Positions 7,730 to 18,089 are shown, counted from the first letter of the stretch. The stretch is 64,000 nucleotides of DNA from Microbulbifer pacificus (GCF_033723955.1 NZ_CP137555.1:2658001-2722000); one strand, 5' to 3'. Notes: generated by a model not told the origin, from the sequence alone. Program-made: numbers and translations.

Positions 7730-10132
7730 ATGTTCAAGAGGCTGATTATTGCCTTCACACTGCTGCTGAGTATTTCAGCGCAGGCCGAGCCCATCAGCAG
7801 CCTGACCGGTGGTATGGAGCGGCAGCAGGGGCTGTTTGATTTTTACTGGGATAAACAGAAAGGGCGTGTCCTGCTCGAGATCGACAGCTTCGATCGCGAA
7901 CTGCTGCTGCTCACCGGTCTCGCCCAGGGGCTCGGGTCCAATCCAGTGGGGCTGGATCGCAACCAGGTAGGCGAGAGCCGCGTGGTGAAATTCGAGCGCA
8001 TCGGCAACAAGGTCCTGCTGCACGAGATCAACCTGAAATACCGCGCCCTGTCCGATAACCCGGCGGAGCGCCGCGCGGTGTCCGAGGCCTTTGCCTCCTC
8101 GGTGCTGTGGGGGTTCGAGGTGCTGGGGGAAGAGGGCAGTGGCGTGCTGGTGGACTTCACGCCGTTTGTGCTGAGTGACCAGCACGGTATCGGCCAGCGT
8201 CTCAAGGATGCCAGGCAGGGTAACTACAGCATCGACGGCAGCAAATCTGCGGTCTACCTGCCGCGCACCAAGAGCTTCCCCCAGAACACCGAATTTGAGG
8301 CCCAGCTGACCTTTGCGGGCAGCGAGCCGGGCAATTACCTGAGAGAAGTGGTGCCCACGCCCAATCTGGTTACCCTGCGCCAGCATATCTCACTGGTGGC
8401 GCTGCCGGACGAGGACTACCAGCCGCGCCGATTCCACAGTCGCAGCGGTTATTTCCCGCTGACCTACCGGGATTACGCCACCGACATCGACCAGCCCATG
8501 GACCAGAGGCTGATCTACCGCCACCGCCTGCAGAAAAAACCGGGCAGCAATGAGCCGGTGAAGCCGATCGTGTATTACGTGGATTCCGGCGTACCGGAAC
8601 CGGTGCGCAGTGCGCTGATCGAGGGCGCCAGCTGGTGGAACCAGGCGTTCGAGGCGGCCGGGTTTGAAAATGCCTTCCAGGTCAAAATCCTGCCGGAAGA
8701 CGCCGACCCGCTGGATGTGCGCTACAACGTGATCAACTGGGTGCACCGCTCCACCCGCGGCTGGTCCTACGGTTACTCCATTGCCGATCCGCGCACCGGC
8801 GAAATTCTCAAGGGCAACGTCACTCTCGGCTCGCTGCGGGTGCGTCAGGACTACCTGATCGCCCAGGGGCTGCTGCAGCCGTACGGCGAGGAAAATGCCG
8901 ATACGGAAAAACTGAAAGCGATGGCACTGGCACGTATCCGCCAGCTATCCGCCCACGAGGTGGGCCACACCCTCGGTATCGCCCATAACTTTATCGCCAG
9001 CACCGCCGGCCGCGCCTCGGTGATGGACTACCCGGCGCCGCTGGTCAGCCTGAATGGCGGCGCACTGGAAATCAACGAGGCCTACGACACCGGCATCGGT
9101 GCGTGGGACAAACTGGTGGTGCGCTATGGCTACGGCCTCGCCGACGGTGAGGGCGATGACAACGAACAGTTGTATCTCACCAGTATCATCGACGATGCCC
9201 GCGCGCAGAAACTGCGTTTTATTTCCGACCCGGACTCCCGCGCCATCAATAACGCCCATGCGAACTCCCACCTGTGGGACAACGGCGGCGATGCGCTGGA
9301 CGAATTTGCGCGCATGACCGAATTGCGCCGTTATGCACTGGATCATTTCAGCGCGGCGGCCAACCCGCGCGGCAGCGCGCGCTCGTCGCTGGATGAAACC
9401 CTGGTGCCGGTCTATTACGGCCACCGCTACCAGGCCGAGGCTGTGGGCAAGCTGATCGGTGGTCTCGACTACGACTACCTGTACAACGACGCCGAAGCCG
9501 AGAGTTACTCGCTTGTCTCCGCCGACCGGCAGCAGCGTGCTATCGACGCACTGATGCAAACGTTGCAGCCGGAATTCCTCACCCTGCCGGAAAAGGTGCT
9601 GCAGTTGCTGCCGCCGAAGTCCTACGGCTACGACCGCACCGGCGAGAGCTTTCCCGCCTATACCGGCGTGGCGTTTGATGGCATCGCCATGGCCGAGGCG
9701 GCCGCCGGCCACACCTATTCCATCCTGCTCGACCCGGAGCGCGCAGCGCGGCTGCAGGAGCAGCAGGCGCGCCGCGGCGAAGGCCCCGGCTTCAATACCC
9801 TGCTGGCACAGCTCACCGAGCAGGCACTGGCACGGGATGAATTTCGCGGGTTGCAGGCGGCGATTCACCAGCGGGTAAACCATGTGTATATCCAGCAACT
9901 GATGCTGTTGGCGGACAATAAAAATGCAGCGGAATCTGCGCGTGCCCGCGCCAACTTCGAGCTGGCGAAATTCCAGCACGCCATCGGTACCATGAAACTG
10001 TTTGGCGACGATCCGCAGGGCTACAACGCCCACTACTTCTACGAGGCGAAACGTATCGCCGCCTTTATGGATGGGGATCTGGATGTGGAGGCCGGCGAGA
10101 TCAAGCCGATACCGCCGGGTTCGCCCATCTGA
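7730..10132 (+). CDS. Secreted zinc-dependent metallopeptidase (DUF5117/DUF4953 type)
   Basis: The 800-residue product has a Sec signal peptide (MFKRLIIAFTLLLSISAQA). The long N-terminal part resembles DUF5117 (GLFDFYWDKQKGRVLLEI near the start of the mature chain). The catalytic motif HEVGHTLGIAHNF begins at residue 409 and supplies zinc ligands H409, H413 and H419 with the general base E410, a metzincin-like HExxHxxGxxH. A downstream SVMDYP segment is the probable Met-turn. The C-terminal half matches the DUF4953 region by pattern. It should degrade peptides or proteins outside the cytoplasm. The ATG is preceded by GGGGGAG. A strong bidirectional terminator follows. Confidence 0.85.
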   Translation: MFKRLIIAFTLLLSISAQAEPISSLTGGMERQQGLFDFYWDKQKGRVLLEIDSFDRELLLLTGLAQGLGSNPVGLDRNQVGESRVVKFERIGNKVLLHEINLKYRALSDNPAERRAVSEAFASSVLWGFEVLGEEGSGVLVDFTPFVLSDQHGIGQRLKDARQGNYSIDGSKSAVYLPRTKSFPQNTEFEAQLTFAGSEPGNYLREVVPTPNLVTLRQHISLVALPDEDYQPRRFHSRSGYFPLTYRDYATDIDQPMDQRLIYRHRLQKKPGSNEPVKPIVYYVDSGVPEPVRSALIEGASWWNQAFEAAGFENAFQVKILPEDADPLDVRYNVINWVHRSTRGWSYGYSIADPRTGEILKGNVTLGSLRVRQDYLIAQGLLQPYGEENADTEKLKAMALARIRQLSAHEVGHTLGIAHNFIASTAGRASVMDYPAPLVSLNGGALEINEAYDTGIGAWDKLVVRYGYGLADGEGDDNEQLYLTSIIDDARAQKLRFISDPDSRAINNAHANSHLWDNGGDALDEFARMTELRRYALDHFSAAANPRGSARSSLDETLVPVYYGHRYQAEAVGKLIGGLDYDYLYNDAEAESYSLVSADRQQRAIDALMQTLQPEFLTLPEKVLQLLPPKSYGYDRTGESFPAYTGVAFDGIAMAEAAAGHTYSILLDPERAARLQEQQARRGEGPGFNTLLAQLTEQALARDEFRGLQAAIHQRVNHVYIQQLMLLADNKNAAESARARANFELAKFQHAIGTMKLFGDDPQGYNAHYFYEAKRIAAFMDGDLDVEAGEIKPIPPGSPI

Positions 10133-10141
10133 TAATGCCAA

Positions 10142-10174
10142 TAAAAAAGCCGGAGTCACCTCCGGCTTTTTTAT
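10142..10174. terminator. Bidirectional terminator
   Basis: An AAAAAAGCCGGAG/CTCCGGCTTTTTT hairpin with a 4-base loop serves the plus-strand protease gene and the converging minus-strand transglutaminase-like gene. Confidence 0.9.
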
Positions 10175-10199
10175 TGGCGAACATCCTGCGCAAGCGGAT

Positions 10200-11018
10200 T
10201 CAGCTGCGCACAAACTGCGATTTTCTGATCCAGTGATTGCCGCGATAACTGCGGGTGGCGGCTGAAGTGGTTTTGGCCCAGAAATAATCCCGGTTGAACT
10301 GAAATTCCACCTCGTAGCCCTCCGCCAGTGCCGCGAGTGGCATGGCTTGCCAGCTGGGCTGACGACGTTTGCTGGTAGCTTCCAGCAGGTATTCGGTGTT
10401 GTTGACGATGGCTACCACCCAGGCGTGGCCCTCCCCTTTGTGGGTGCCGAGAGCTACCCGCGCATCCACGCCGAGATTGATCAGCCAGTCGGCTAGCAGG
10501 ATGGCGTGGTCTTCGCAGTCACCGCGTTTCTGGTAGTAGGCCTGGCGAGAGGTCTGCCAGATATCCGCGAGGCCGGCGTACTGCAAATGGTCGTACTGAT
10601 ATTCCTTGCGAATGGCGAGAGTGTACAGCGGTATCCACAGTTCATTGGTAGCAAAGGGCTGGAAGCCGACCAGATAGCTGTTGGCAAAGTGGTGCAGGCT
10701 GTCGAGGCCGCGGGCAGACGCGGTGACATTTTCCAGCCCCTGCCAGTTCCAGATGGAAATGTAGCCGCTCTCGCTTTCGGAGCGCCGTCCCACCGCCTGT
10801 TGCACCATTTTTTCGGTGAGCGGTGATTGGCTGCCGGATACCAGTACCGAACCGCTCTGGTTGTCGCTGACTTCTGAGTCTTCGTTTTCACTCGCGCGCG
10901 CAGTGGTGCGCTGTTGGCTCTGCACCGCGCTCTCATGCAGTAACTGATTTCGCTGCTGGATCAGCTCCGGCAACATCAACAGAGAGCCCAGCAGAATTCC
11001 CACCAGCAGCAGGCGCAT
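10200..11018 (-). CDS. Transglutaminase-like cysteine domain protein, membrane-anchored
   Basis: The 272-residue protein has one N-terminal hydrophobic segment (residues 1-18) with no clear cleavage site, so it is probably anchored with the domain in the periplasm. The transglutaminase-like core is visible as RGDCEDHAILLADWLINLGV, with the catalytic Cys in D-C-E-D, and GEGHAWVVAIV, with the catalytic His. Bacterial members are often peptidases rather than cross-linkers. It is the second gene of a probable pair: the DUF350 gene ends 12 bases upstream. Function is unassigned. Confidence 0.75.
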   Translation of the reverse strand: MRLLLVGILLGSLLMLPELIQQRNQLLHESAVQSQQRTTARASENEDSEVSDNQSGSVLVSGSQSPLTEKMVQQAVGRRSESESGYISIWNWQGLENVTASARGLDSLHHFANSYLVGFQPFATNELWIPLYTLAIRKEYQYDHLQYAGLADIWQTSRQAYYQKRGDCEDHAILLADWLINLGVDARVALGTHKGEGHAWVVAIVNNTEYLLEATSKRRQPSWQAMPLAALAEGYEVEFQFNRDYFWAKTTSAATRSYRGNHWIRKSQFVRS

Positions 11019-11030
11019 GGATATTCCGCC

Positions 11031-11294
11031 TCAGCCTTTCAGGCCAAAGGAAATAATCATCGCCACAAACACCAGAATGGTGGAGGCAAATATCGCTACG
11101 GCAATATTTCCATTCTTCAGCTCCTGCTGGATATCCACATGTTTCAGCAGTTTTTTGTCGATAACCAGCAGCGCAACCATGCCGACAAAAATGGCCAGTA
11201 CGGTGTAGATCAGATTAATTCCGAGATTGAACAGAGTTGCGGTCAGAAATTCAGGTTGCACGTTTATTATCCAGTTGAAACCGTAAGAGCCCAA
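11031..11294 (-). CDS. DUF350-type small membrane protein
   Basis: The 87-residue protein has three hydrophobic stretches, approximately residues 18-44, 62-82 and a weaker N-terminal one. The pattern LFNLGINLIYTVLAIFVGMVALLVIDKKLLKHVDIQQEL and GNIAVAIFASTILVFVAMII fits the repeat unit of DUF350 (YjfL/UPF0719) proteins. The family function is not established. It is immediately upstream of the transglutaminase-like gene with 12 bases between them, suggesting one transcript. Confidence 0.65.
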   Translation of the reverse strand: MGSYGFNWIINVQPEFLTATLFNLGINLIYTVLAIFVGMVALLVIDKKLLKHVDIQQELKNGNIAVAIFASTILVFVAMIISFGLKG

Positions 11295-11475
11295 TTAGAG
11301 CATATTGGAGGCTACTTTTCCGCTTTCCGAATAATGCGCGGTATTGACAAAAAATGGGGTGTGGAAAAGGGGCAGTTTCACCGGCGGTGGCTGGAAAAAT
11401 TATCGGGAAATTTGTTGGGGACGACTTGTGGGCGTGAGTAGACTTCGTGACACGTTGGAAGAGGAGGAGTTTTCC

Positions 11476-11865
11476 ATGCGTTACTTAATACCTGTAGTAC
11501 TGTTCTGTTCACTGTCAGGTGCCGCCCTTGCGGGCCAACCGATTTCCCAGCTACCTGCTGGTGCGTCTGAGGTCCAGATCTTGGGTACCACCTACTGGAA
11601 AAGTGGCGATAATTTCTATCGCTTCAATCAGGAATCCGGCATGTTCTATGAGGTTCCCCAGCCCACTGTGCAGGCTCATCAGGATCGTGTGCAACAAGCG
11701 CACATGTACCAGCGCAGCCAGACCCTGCCGGGTACCGGCCTGACCAGCGATCAGATCGAAGGTTGCCGCAACGCGGCTGCGGATAAGTCCAATGAGGTTC
11801 CCAACCGCGGTAGCGACGTTTATATCAGTGAGTACAACAGCTGCGTGAGGGATCTGCAGCAGTAA
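11476..11865 (+). CDS. Small exported protein of unknown function
   Basis: The product is 129 residues from the ATG at 11476, chosen because of the GAGGAGG ribosome-binding site and the signal peptide that begins there (MRYLIPVVLFCSLSGAALA). The mature chain contains VQILGTTYWKSGDNFYRFNQESGMFYEVPQP, an aromatic beta-rich stretch like those of small periplasmic proteins with a Y-W-x(n)-Y repeat, then a hydrophilic C-terminal part with two cysteines (EGCRNAAA and YNSCVRDL) that could form a disulfide. I cannot assign a function. It is monocistronic, between a divergent promoter and a bidirectional terminator. Confidence 0.75.
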   Translation: MRYLIPVVLFCSLSGAALAGQPISQLPAGASEVQILGTTYWKSGDNFYRFNQESGMFYEVPQPTVQAHQDRVQQAHMYQRSQTLPGTGLTSDQIEGCRNAAADKSNEVPNRGSDVYISEYNSCVRDLQQ

Positions 11866-11889
11866 TTACTCAATGATCTTATAGAGATG

Positions 11890-11925
11890 AAAAAGGTTTG
11901 CCGGTTACCCGGCAAACCTTTTTAG
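11890..11925. terminator. Bidirectional terminator
   Basis: A 15-bp AAAAAGGTTTGCCGG stem with a TTAC loop and its complement ends in five T. It separates the small exported protein gene from the converging cyo operon. Confidence 0.9.
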
Positions 11926-11950
11926 TTCTGCATCACCTTTAAATTCGGTG

Positions 11951-12862
11951 TCAGATCCCAGCCAGGTGCGGGGCCACACTGTTGAAGTCCAGCGCCATGG
12001 TAACGCTGAGAGCGGTGATGATAAAAATCGAAAACGCAAACACCTGCCGCGCCCAGCCGTGGATATCCACATCTTTGCGGTATCCCCGCAACGCCATCGC
12101 CAGCCACCAGATACTGGTGGTGCAGGCCACCGCCATAAACGCCACGCCGGTATAACCATTCAGCGGTAACAGGATACTGGCCAGGGCAAACACCGCGATA
12201 TACAACACTATGTGCAGTTTGGCCTTGCCGATGCCCTGCGCCACCGGTAACACCGGGATATTCGCCGCCTCGTAGTCGCGGTAGCGGAAGATCGCAATGG
12301 CATAGGAGTGCGGCATCTGCCACAGGCAGAACATCAGCAGCAGGATCAGCGCCGCGCCGTCGCACTCTCCAGTCACCGCACAGTAGCCGACCACTGGCGG
12401 CACTGCACCGGACAGCGCACCGACCAGGGTGCCGTAAACGGAGTTGCGCTTCATGTACAGGCTGTAAACCCCCACATAAACCACATACCCCAGTGCGGCG
12501 AAGACCACACTGACGGCATTGGTACAGAGCGCGAGCAGGGCAAAGCCGGCAATACCGAGCGCTGCGCCGAACAGCAATGCAGTGCGTGCGGCCAGGGCAC
12601 CGGTGACGGTGACCCGGTTGCAGGTGCGCTGCATACACGCGTCGATATCGCGGTCGATGCAGTTGTTGATGGCGCAGCCGGAGGCCACCACCAGCGACAG
12701 TCCGATGACTGTCGCCATAAACAGGCCCCAGTCGATCTCGCCGCGGGCGGCGAGAAAAAATCCTCCCGCGACAGAGATCAGGTTGCCGGCAATGATGCCC
12801 GGCTTGGTGACGGCAAAGTATTTCAAAACAACGTATTTTGAGAAATGCTTGGACACAGTCAT
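11951..12862 (-). CDS. cyoE: Heme o synthase (protoheme IX farnesyltransferase)
   Basis: The 303-residue integral membrane protein belongs to the UbiA prenyltransferase superfamily. It carries KPGIIAGNL near the N-terminus, the first aspartate motif [15 protein letters not shown], and a second polar loop around [15 protein letters not shown]. It converts heme b to heme o, the cofactor of the high-spin site of the bo oxidase encoded just upstream. It is the last gene of the cyo operon, 22 bases after cyoD. Length agrees with E. coli CyoE (296). Confidence 0.95.
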   Translation of the reverse strand: MTVSKHFSKYVVLKYFAVTKPGIIAGNLISVAGGFFLAARGEIDWGLFMATVIGLSLVVASGCAINNCIDRDIDACMQRTCNRVTVTGALAARTALLFGAALGIAGFALLALCTNAVSVVFAALGYVVYVGVYSLYMKRNSVYGTLVGALSGAVPPVVGYCAVTGECDGAALILLLMFCLWQMPHSYAIAIFRYRDYEAANIPVLPVAQGIGKAKLHIVLYIAVFALASILLPLNGYTGVAFMAVACTTSIWWLAMALRGYRKDVDIHGWARQVFAFSIFIITALSVTMALDFNSVAPHLAGI

Positions 12863-12884
12863 TACCTGAATCGTGGCAAAACCA

Positions 12885-13214
12885 TCAATGCATCATCATG
12901 GCGTTGGAGGCGTAGATGATCCACACCGACAGCCCCACCACCATCACGATGATCAATGCGGTAAACAGGAAGGCAAAGGTATTTGCACGTCCCGCGACGG
13001 AAAAATTCAGGTGCAGGAAATATTTCAGGTGTACCACCACCTGCACGATCGCCATTACCACCACCAGCCAGATACTGGTGGCCTTGTCGAATTGCCCGGT
13101 CATCACCGCCCAGAAGGGAATGGCAGTGAGAATGACCGACAGTACAAACCCCACCAGGTAGGATTTGACACTGCCGTGATCGGCAGCATGTACGTGTTCA
13201 GTATGTGCGCTCAT
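12885..13214 (-). CDS. cyoD: Cytochrome bo quinol oxidase subunit IV
   Basis: The product is 109 residues with three hydrophobic segments ([37 protein letters not shown] and [18 protein letters not shown]), as in CyoD of E. coli (109 residues). The start is the ATG at 13214; its A is shared with the cyoC stop in a TGATG overlap, which indicates translational coupling. The subunit has no redox centre and assists assembly of the copper site in subunit I. Confidence 0.93.
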   Translation of the reverse strand: MSAHTEHVHAADHGSVKSYLVGFVLSVILTAIPFWAVMTGQFDKATSIWLVVVMAIVQVVVHLKYFLHLNFSVAGRANTFAFLFTALIIVMVVGLSVWIIYASNAMMMH

Positions 13215-13840
13215 CACAGCACTCCCATCAGGTAAACCACGGTAAATACACACACCCAGACGATATCCAGGAAGTGCCAGAACAGGCTCAGGCAGGACAG
13301 CCGGGTAATGGTCGCCTTCCCGAGGCCGCGCTTGACCACTTCGATCATCATCACCGCCATCCAGACCAGGCCGGCAGTCACGTGCAGGCCGTGCATGCCG
13401 ACCAGGGCGAAGAACGAAGACAGGAAGGCGCTGCGCGACGGGCCGTTGCCCTCGGCAATCAGGTGATGGAATTCATTCACTTCCATACCGATAAACACCG
13501 CGCCGAAGGCGAAGGTCACCAGCAGCCACCCGAGGGTGGCGCCTTTGTGCTGGCGGTGCGCAGCAATCATGGCGAAGCCGTAGGTGATACTGCTGAGCAA
13601 CAGCGCCGCGGTTTCGATGGCCACGTAATCCAGTTCGAAAATATCGCGCCCGGACACGCCACCAGCGGTGTTCATAAACAGCACTGCGTAGGTGGCAAAC
13701 ACCGAGGCGAACAGCAGGCAGTCGGTCATCAGGTAGAGCCAGAAACCGAAAATAGTGTTCTCACTCGTGTCGTGGTGATGATCGTCGTGGTGATCGGACA
13801 CCGCAGCGGCGCCCTGTGGTATTTGAGCTATCGCGGTCAT
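13214..13840 (-). CDS. cyoC: Cytochrome bo quinol oxidase subunit III
   Basis: The 208-residue protein has five predicted membrane segments and typical subunit III sequence ([21 protein letters not shown], then [15 protein letters not shown]). A histidine-rich N-terminus (DHHDDHHHD) is a local peculiarity. The ATG overlaps the end of cyoB by four bases (ATGA), and the stop overlaps the cyoD start. It is a structural subunit of the inner-membrane ubiquinol oxidase. Confidence 0.95.
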   Translation of the reverse strand: MTAIAQIPQGAAAVSDHHDDHHHDTSENTIFGFWLYLMTDCLLFASVFATYAVLFMNTAGGVSGRDIFELDYVAIETAALLLSSITYGFAMIAAHRQHKGATLGWLLVTFAFGAVFIGMEVNEFHHLIAEGNGPSRSAFLSSFFALVGMHGLHVTAGLVWMAVMMIEVVKRGLGKATITRLSCLSLFWHFLDIVWVCVFTVVYLMGVL

Positions 13841-15903
13841 GCGGACACCTCTTCAAAAGTTTCTTCGGTTGCCTTTTTGCGGCGCTTCGCCGGCGTGGCC
13901 TGGCCGTGACCAGGTACCGGCGTCGGTGCAGGGTTTACATGGCGCAGATGCGCGTATTCGATGCGCGCGATCTCATCCGGCTGCACGTAGTAATCCACAT
14001 CTTTCGCATAGGCACGCTGCAGCAGGAACGCCACCACGGCCACCAGGCTCGCTGCGGCCAGCCAGGTGATATGCCACACCGCGGCAAAGCCGAAGGCGGT
14101 GGCGGCGCCGGCAATCAGGATGCCGGCGGCGGTGTTTCTCGGCATGTGGATCGGCGCGTATTTGACGGGACGCTGGTAGGCGGTGCCGTTCTCTTTCATA
14201 TCGGTAAACGCGTCGATGTCGTGTACCTGCGGCAGTACCGCAAAGTTGTAGAACTGCGGCGGCGAGGCGGTGGACCATTCCAGGGTGTGGCCGTTCCAGG
14301 GATCACCGGTGAGGTCGCGGTTCTGCTCGCGGTCGCGGAATGCCAGGTACAGCTGCACAAACTGCAGCACGATACCGACGAGGATCACGAAGGCGCCGGC
14401 ACAGGCGATATACAGCCAGATATTCCAGTCGGGGTTGTCGGAGTGGTTCAGGCGGCGGGTCATGCCGAGGAAGCCCAGCACATACAGCGGCATAAATGCC
14501 ATGTAGAAACCGACCTGCCAGCACCAGAAAGACGCCTTGCCGATACGCTCGTTCAAATGGAAGCCCATCGCTTTGGAGAACCAGAAGGCAAAACCGGCCA
14601 GGTAACCAAACACCGCACCACCGATGATGGTGTTGTGGAAGTGGGCAATCAGGAACAGGCTGTTATGCAGCACATAGTCAGCACCGGGTACCGCGAGCAG
14701 TACACCGGTCATACCGCCGATGGTGAAGGTCACCATAAAGCCCAGGGTCCACAGCACCGGCGCGGTCATGCGCAGGCGGCCGCGGTACATGGTGAACAGC
14801 CAGTTGAACAGTTTCACCCCGGTGGGTACCGCAATGATCATGGTCATGATGCCGAAGAAGGCATTCACATTGGCACTGGAGCCCATGGTGAAGAAGTGGT
14901 GCAGCCACACGATGAAGCCGAGAATGGAAATCGCACCGCTCGCCCACACCATGGACTTGTAACCGAACAGGCGCTTGCCGGTGAAGGTGGAAATCACCTC
15001 GGAGAAAATACCGAATGCCGGCAGCACCAGGATGTATACCTCGGGATGTCCCCAGGCCCAGAACAGGTTGATATACATCATGGCGTTGCCGCCAAGGTCA
15101 TTGGTGAAGAAGTGGAAATCCAGGTAGCGGTCGAGGGTCAGCAGGCCCAGCACCGCGGTCAGAATCGGGAAGGAGGCCACGATCAGCACGTTGGCCCAGG
15201 TGCAGGTCCAGGTGAAAATCGGCATATCCATCAGCTTCATACCCGGCGCGCGCATCTTGAACACGGTCACCAGGAAGTTCACCCCGGTCAGCAGGGTGCC
15301 GACACCGGAAATCTGCAGCGCCCAGATGTAGTAATCCACTCCCACACCGGGACTGAACGACAACTCCGACAGCGGCGGATACGCGAGCCAGCCGGTCTTG
15401 GCAAACTCACCGAGGCCGAGGGAAATATTGATCAGGATGGCGCCGCCTGCGGACAACCAGAAGCTCAGGTTGTTCATGAACGGGAAGGCCACATCGCGCG
15501 CGCCTATTTGCAGCGGCAGCACGATGTTCATCAGGCCGATCATGAACGGCATCGCCATGAACATGATCATGATCACCCCGTGGGCGGTGAAGATCTGGTC
15601 GTAGTGTTCCGGCGGCAGGTAGCCGGCGGATCCGTTAGTAGCCATGGCCAGCTGGGTGCGCATCATGATCGCGTCGGAAAAACCGCGGATCAGCATGATC
15701 AGCGCGAGCAGGATATACATCACCCCGAGGCGCTTGTGGTCGACGGAAGTGATCCAGTCAAACCACAGGATGTTCCACTGCTTTGCGCGGGTGATGGCGA
15801 GCGCGATGAGTACGCCGGCAATACCGACCACCGCGAGGGTGCCCATGATGATGGGCTCGTGATAGGGAATTGCTTCCCAGGATAATTTACCGAGCAGATT
15901 CAT
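13837..15903 (-). CDS. cyoB: Cytochrome bo quinol oxidase subunit I
   Basis: The 688-residue protein is the catalytic heme-copper subunit, close to E. coli CyoB (663). It has about fifteen membrane segments. The visible ligand regions are [11 protein letters not shown] (low-spin heme His), [18 protein letters not shown] (the H-x3-Y Cu(B) ligand and cross-linked tyrosine motif), [10 protein letters not shown] (the two Cu(B) histidines) and [12 protein letters not shown] (high-spin and low-spin heme ligands). Ubiquinol oxidation is coupled to reduction of O2 to water with proton pumping. The stop overlaps the cyoC start and the gene follows cyoA by two bases. Confidence 0.97.
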   Translation of the reverse strand: MNLLGKLSWEAIPYHEPIIMGTLAVVGIAGVLIALAITRAKQWNILWFDWITSVDHKRLGVMYILLALIMLIRGFSDAIMMRTQLAMATNGSAGYLPPEHYDQIFTAHGVIMIMFMAMPFMIGLMNIVLPLQIGARDVAFPFMNNLSFWLSAGGAILINISLGLGEFAKTGWLAYPPLSELSFSPGVGVDYYIWALQISGVGTLLTGVNFLVTVFKMRAPGMKLMDMPIFTWTCTWANVLIVASFPILTAVLGLLTLDRYLDFHFFTNDLGGNAMMYINLFWAWGHPEVYILVLPAFGIFSEVISTFTGKRLFGYKSMVWASGAISILGFIVWLHHFFTMGSSANVNAFFGIMTMIIAVPTGVKLFNWLFTMYRGRLRMTAPVLWTLGFMVTFTIGGMTGVLLAVPGADYVLHNSLFLIAHFHNTIIGGAVFGYLAGFAFWFSKAMGFHLNERIGKASFWCWQVGFYMAFMPLYVLGFLGMTRRLNHSDNPDWNIWLYIACAGAFVILVGIVLQFVQLYLAFRDREQNRDLTGDPWNGHTLEWSTASPPQFYNFAVLPQVHDIDAFTDMKENGTAYQRPVKYAPIHMPRNTAAGILIAGAATAFGFAAVWHITWLAAASLVAVVAFLLQRAYAKDVDYYVQPDEIARIEYAHLRHVNPAPTPVPGHGQATPAKRRKKATEETFEEVSA

Positions 15904-15905
15904 TT

Positions 15906-16868
15906 TTACTCCTCCGCTTTGCTGTTGTGCCTGGTGGGGTGCATGCCAGCGGAACCGTGTTCCATTTCATGCTCGGCCGGGGCCTTGTTCCAGGTGTTGT
16001 AGTGCTGCATGTACTTGAACATGACCTGGTGGAAGAGCCCGTCGCTGACCGCGCTGAAATACTCCACCGGGTGGTTTTCACTGGGCTCGGCGAGCTTCGC
16101 GTAGCGGGCGCTGTCGAGCGTCGGGTGGTCGCGCTTCATGTCGCTTGCCCAGCGCTCGAACGCGGCTTCGTCCACTGCTTTGGTTTCGAAGTGCATGCCG
16201 GAGAAGCCTTCACCGCTGTAGTTGGCCGAGAAGCCCTCGAAGGTGCCCGGCTCATTGGCGATCAGGTGCAGCTTGGTTTCCATGCCCGCCATGGAATAAA
16301 TCTGGCTGCCCAGCTGCGGGATGAAGAACGAGTTCATGGTGGACTCAGAGGTGATCTTGAAATTCACCGGTCTATCCGTGGGGATCACCAGCTCGTTCAC
16401 CGCGGCAATGCCCTGTTCCGGGTAGATGAACAGCCATTTCCAGTTCAGCGATACCACTTCCACGGTGAGCGGATCGCGCTCGTGTTCCAGTGGTTTGTAG
16501 GGATCGAGACTGTGGGTGGAGCGCCAGGTGATGACACCGAGGATGAGCACGATCACCACCGGCACCAGCCATACGGCGGCTTCGATCTTTCCGGAGTGGG
16601 CCCACTTGGGTGCGTAGATTTCATGTTCCCGTCCCTCGCGGTATTTCCACGCGAAGTACAGGGTCATGACGATCACCGGAATCACCACCAGCAACATCAG
16701 CAGGGTGGAGATGATGATCAGGTTTTTTTCGTCGACACCCACTTGTCCCTTGGGGTCGAGCACACCGCCGTCGCATCCCGCCAGTGCAAGCACGGCAGCA
16801 GACAGCGCAGCGTTTCTGAGGCTACGAGTTAACACGAGGAGCATTCCTCTCGGCATGGAGATTGACAA
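15906..16868 (-). CDS. cyoA: Cytochrome bo quinol oxidase subunit II, lipoprotein
   Basis: The 320-residue protein has a lipoprotein signal ending in LALAGC, two membrane segments ([21 protein letters not shown] and [17 protein letters not shown]) and a periplasmic cupredoxin-like domain without the Cu(A) ligands, as expected for a quinol oxidase. The start is uncertain: a TTG at 16868 has an AGG eight bases upstream, while ATGs at 16856 and 16844 would give shorter leaders with poor ribosome sites. It is the first gene of cyoABCDE, and the promoter should lie in 16869-17000. Confidence 0.93.
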   Translation of the reverse strand: MSISMPRGMLLVLTRSLRNAALSAAVLALAGCDGGVLDPKGQVGVDEKNLIIISTLLMLLVVIPVIVMTLYFAWKYREGREHEIYAPKWAHSGKIEAAVWLVPVVIVLILGVITWRSTHSLDPYKPLEHERDPLTVEVVSLNWKWLFIYPEQGIAAVNELVIPTDRPVNFKITSESTMNSFFIPQLGSQIYSMAGMETKLHLIANEPGTFEGFSANYSGEGFSGMHFETKAVDEAAFERWASDMKRDHPTLDSARYAKLAEPSENHPVEYFSAVSDGLFHQVMFKYMQHYNTWNKAPAEHEMEHGSAGMHPTRHNSKAEE

Positions 16869-17690
16869 CCACTACCTGGGGTAGTGAGAGAGGCGCTGAC
16901 AAATTGCGAACGAACAGATCCACGGCCCGATGCCGCTGGCAGTCAGGTCACAGGTTTATATTGCGTCGAAAAATATCAGCGCGAACGGCCACAAAGACCG
17001 AACTGGTTACGCGCGGAAGGGGGGAGCCCGGGAGGTGTGGGCGGAGCGGTGTGCGGAGCACAGTGCCGGAGTCGGCGGTTGCAGTGCGCGGAGAAAATGT
17101 TTGAAGACCGCGCGCAGGCTTCTGAAAAAACTGAGCAGGAGCTGCAGCCAGAAGTGCCGGAAAATGAAAATACTGGTGATCAGCAGCGCCGCACCGGCGA
17201 GCGCGATAATGGTCTCGGAGGTCATGCCGCTTTCGAGAATCGGCATAAGCTCGGAAGGTGTCGGCGGAAAACCGAATTGCAGCAGCAAGCTGGAAAAACC
17301 GAAGAAGGCACTACCCAGCAGCCAGAATACGAATACAGCCTTGACTCGAGGGTCAAGGTTGGCCGGAAAAATTCCGCTCGCAGTGGTGAAGTGGCTGATC
17401 GCTTTCAAAAACTCATCCAGCGGGTAATGCTTGCAGCAGGGCTGCACTCTGAATCGGGAAGCTGCAGCCTGGTTTATAGGAATTTAAGGCCCCCGGACGG
17501 CTGCGCGCGAAGCCTACCAAACTATCCGGGAGCGCACAAAGGGAAACTGCCCACACCTCTGGTGGGCGCAGGCCGTATGTTCTGGAGATTTTTTCTATAG
17601 CGGAATCGCCGTCTGTTTTGATCGGCTATGGTGGAGATCAAATCCTAAGCGTGAGTGCTATTGGGTGTTTTTTTATCAGGTTCGCCGGGC
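16869..17690. other. Spacer upstream of cyoA with at most one small gene
   Basis: Over 800 bases separate the cyoA start from the globin gene. The only candidate gene is the minus-strand ORF at 17007-17447. The plus-strand ORFs here are rich in Arg, Gly and Gln with no recognisable domain and look like chance frames. No FNR or ArcA-like palindrome stood out near cyoA. The region probably holds the cyo promoter and a leader. Confidence 0.4.
17007..17447 (-). CDS. Possible small membrane protein, unknown
   Basis: The 146-codon frame would begin at a GTG. It encodes two hydrophobic segments, AVFVFWLLGSAFFGFSSLLL and ETIIALAGAALLITSIFIF, separated by a short polar stretch, which looks more like a protein than the competing plus-strand frames. 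The last 30 residues (PPTPALCSAHRSAHTSRAPP) look like non-coding sequence. No ribosome-binding site is obvious. I recognise no family and treat it as doubtful. Confidence 0.3.
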   Translation of the reverse strand: MQPCCKHYPLDEFLKAISHFTTASGIFPANLDPRVKAVFVFWLLGSAFFGFSSLLLQFGFPPTPSELMPILESGMTSETIIALAGAALLITSIFIFRHFWLQLLLSFFRSLRAVFKHFLRALQPPTPALCSAHRSAHTSRAPPFRA

Positions 17691-18089
17691 TCAATAAGCG
17701 CCGCGGATCACTTCGATACCGGGTCCAATGGCGCGGCGCCAGCACAGGGCCGTGGTTTCATCAAACTGAGGATCGTATTGCCGCAAGGTAGCGAGCAGAG
17801 CGTCCAGCCAGAGGCCGTACCATTCGGGGCGGATGTTGAAGCCGGTGCGGGAGTGGCTGCAGCCGAGCGCGCGCAGTTTGGTGTCCGGCATACCGCGGGC
17901 GTGCAGCACCAGTTGCATGATGCCATTGCGCAGCAGGTGACGCTGTGCGGCCATGTTGGTGTTGGCAAACAATGCGCGAATCTCAGCGGAGCTGCCCATA
18001 AAGCGATCGTAAAAATCGATAAAAAAGCTCTCGTTGTTACAGCAGCGTCCATAGCTCTGAAACACCACATCGCTATCGGCATTTCCCAT
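17691..18089 (-). CDS. Single-domain globin
   Basis: The 132-residue protein fits a bacterial globin of the flavohemoglobin-like class: FIDFYDRFMGSSAEIRALFANTNMAAQRHLL covers helices B to E, with Q49 as a distal E7 candidate, and LRALGCSHSRTGFNIRPEWYGLWLDAL covers helices F to G, with H79 as the probable proximal heme ligand. No reductase domain is attached. Such globins bind O2 and NO and are often tied to nitric oxide defence. The ATG has GGGAG upstream. Two perfect FNR-type boxes lie 114-155 bases upstream, pointing to control by oxygen or nitrogen oxides. Confidence 0.8.
   Translation of the reverse strand: MGNADSDVVFQSYGRCCNNESFFIDFYDRFMGSSAEIRALFANTNMAAQRHLLRNGIMQLVLHARGMPDTKLRALGCSHSRTGFNIRPEWYGLWLDALLATLRQYDPQFDETTALCWRRAIGPGIEVIRGAY

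Noticed and set aside
13816..15885. Long plus-strand ORF (689 codons) opposite cyoB
   Set aside because: It lies wholly antisense to cyoB and gives Arg/His/Gln-rich sequence without domains; cyoB on the minus strand is certain.
16884..17600. Plus-strand ORF of 238 codons upstream of cyoA
   Set aside because: Low-complexity Arg/Glu/Gln sequence with no ribosome site or domain; more likely a chance frame.
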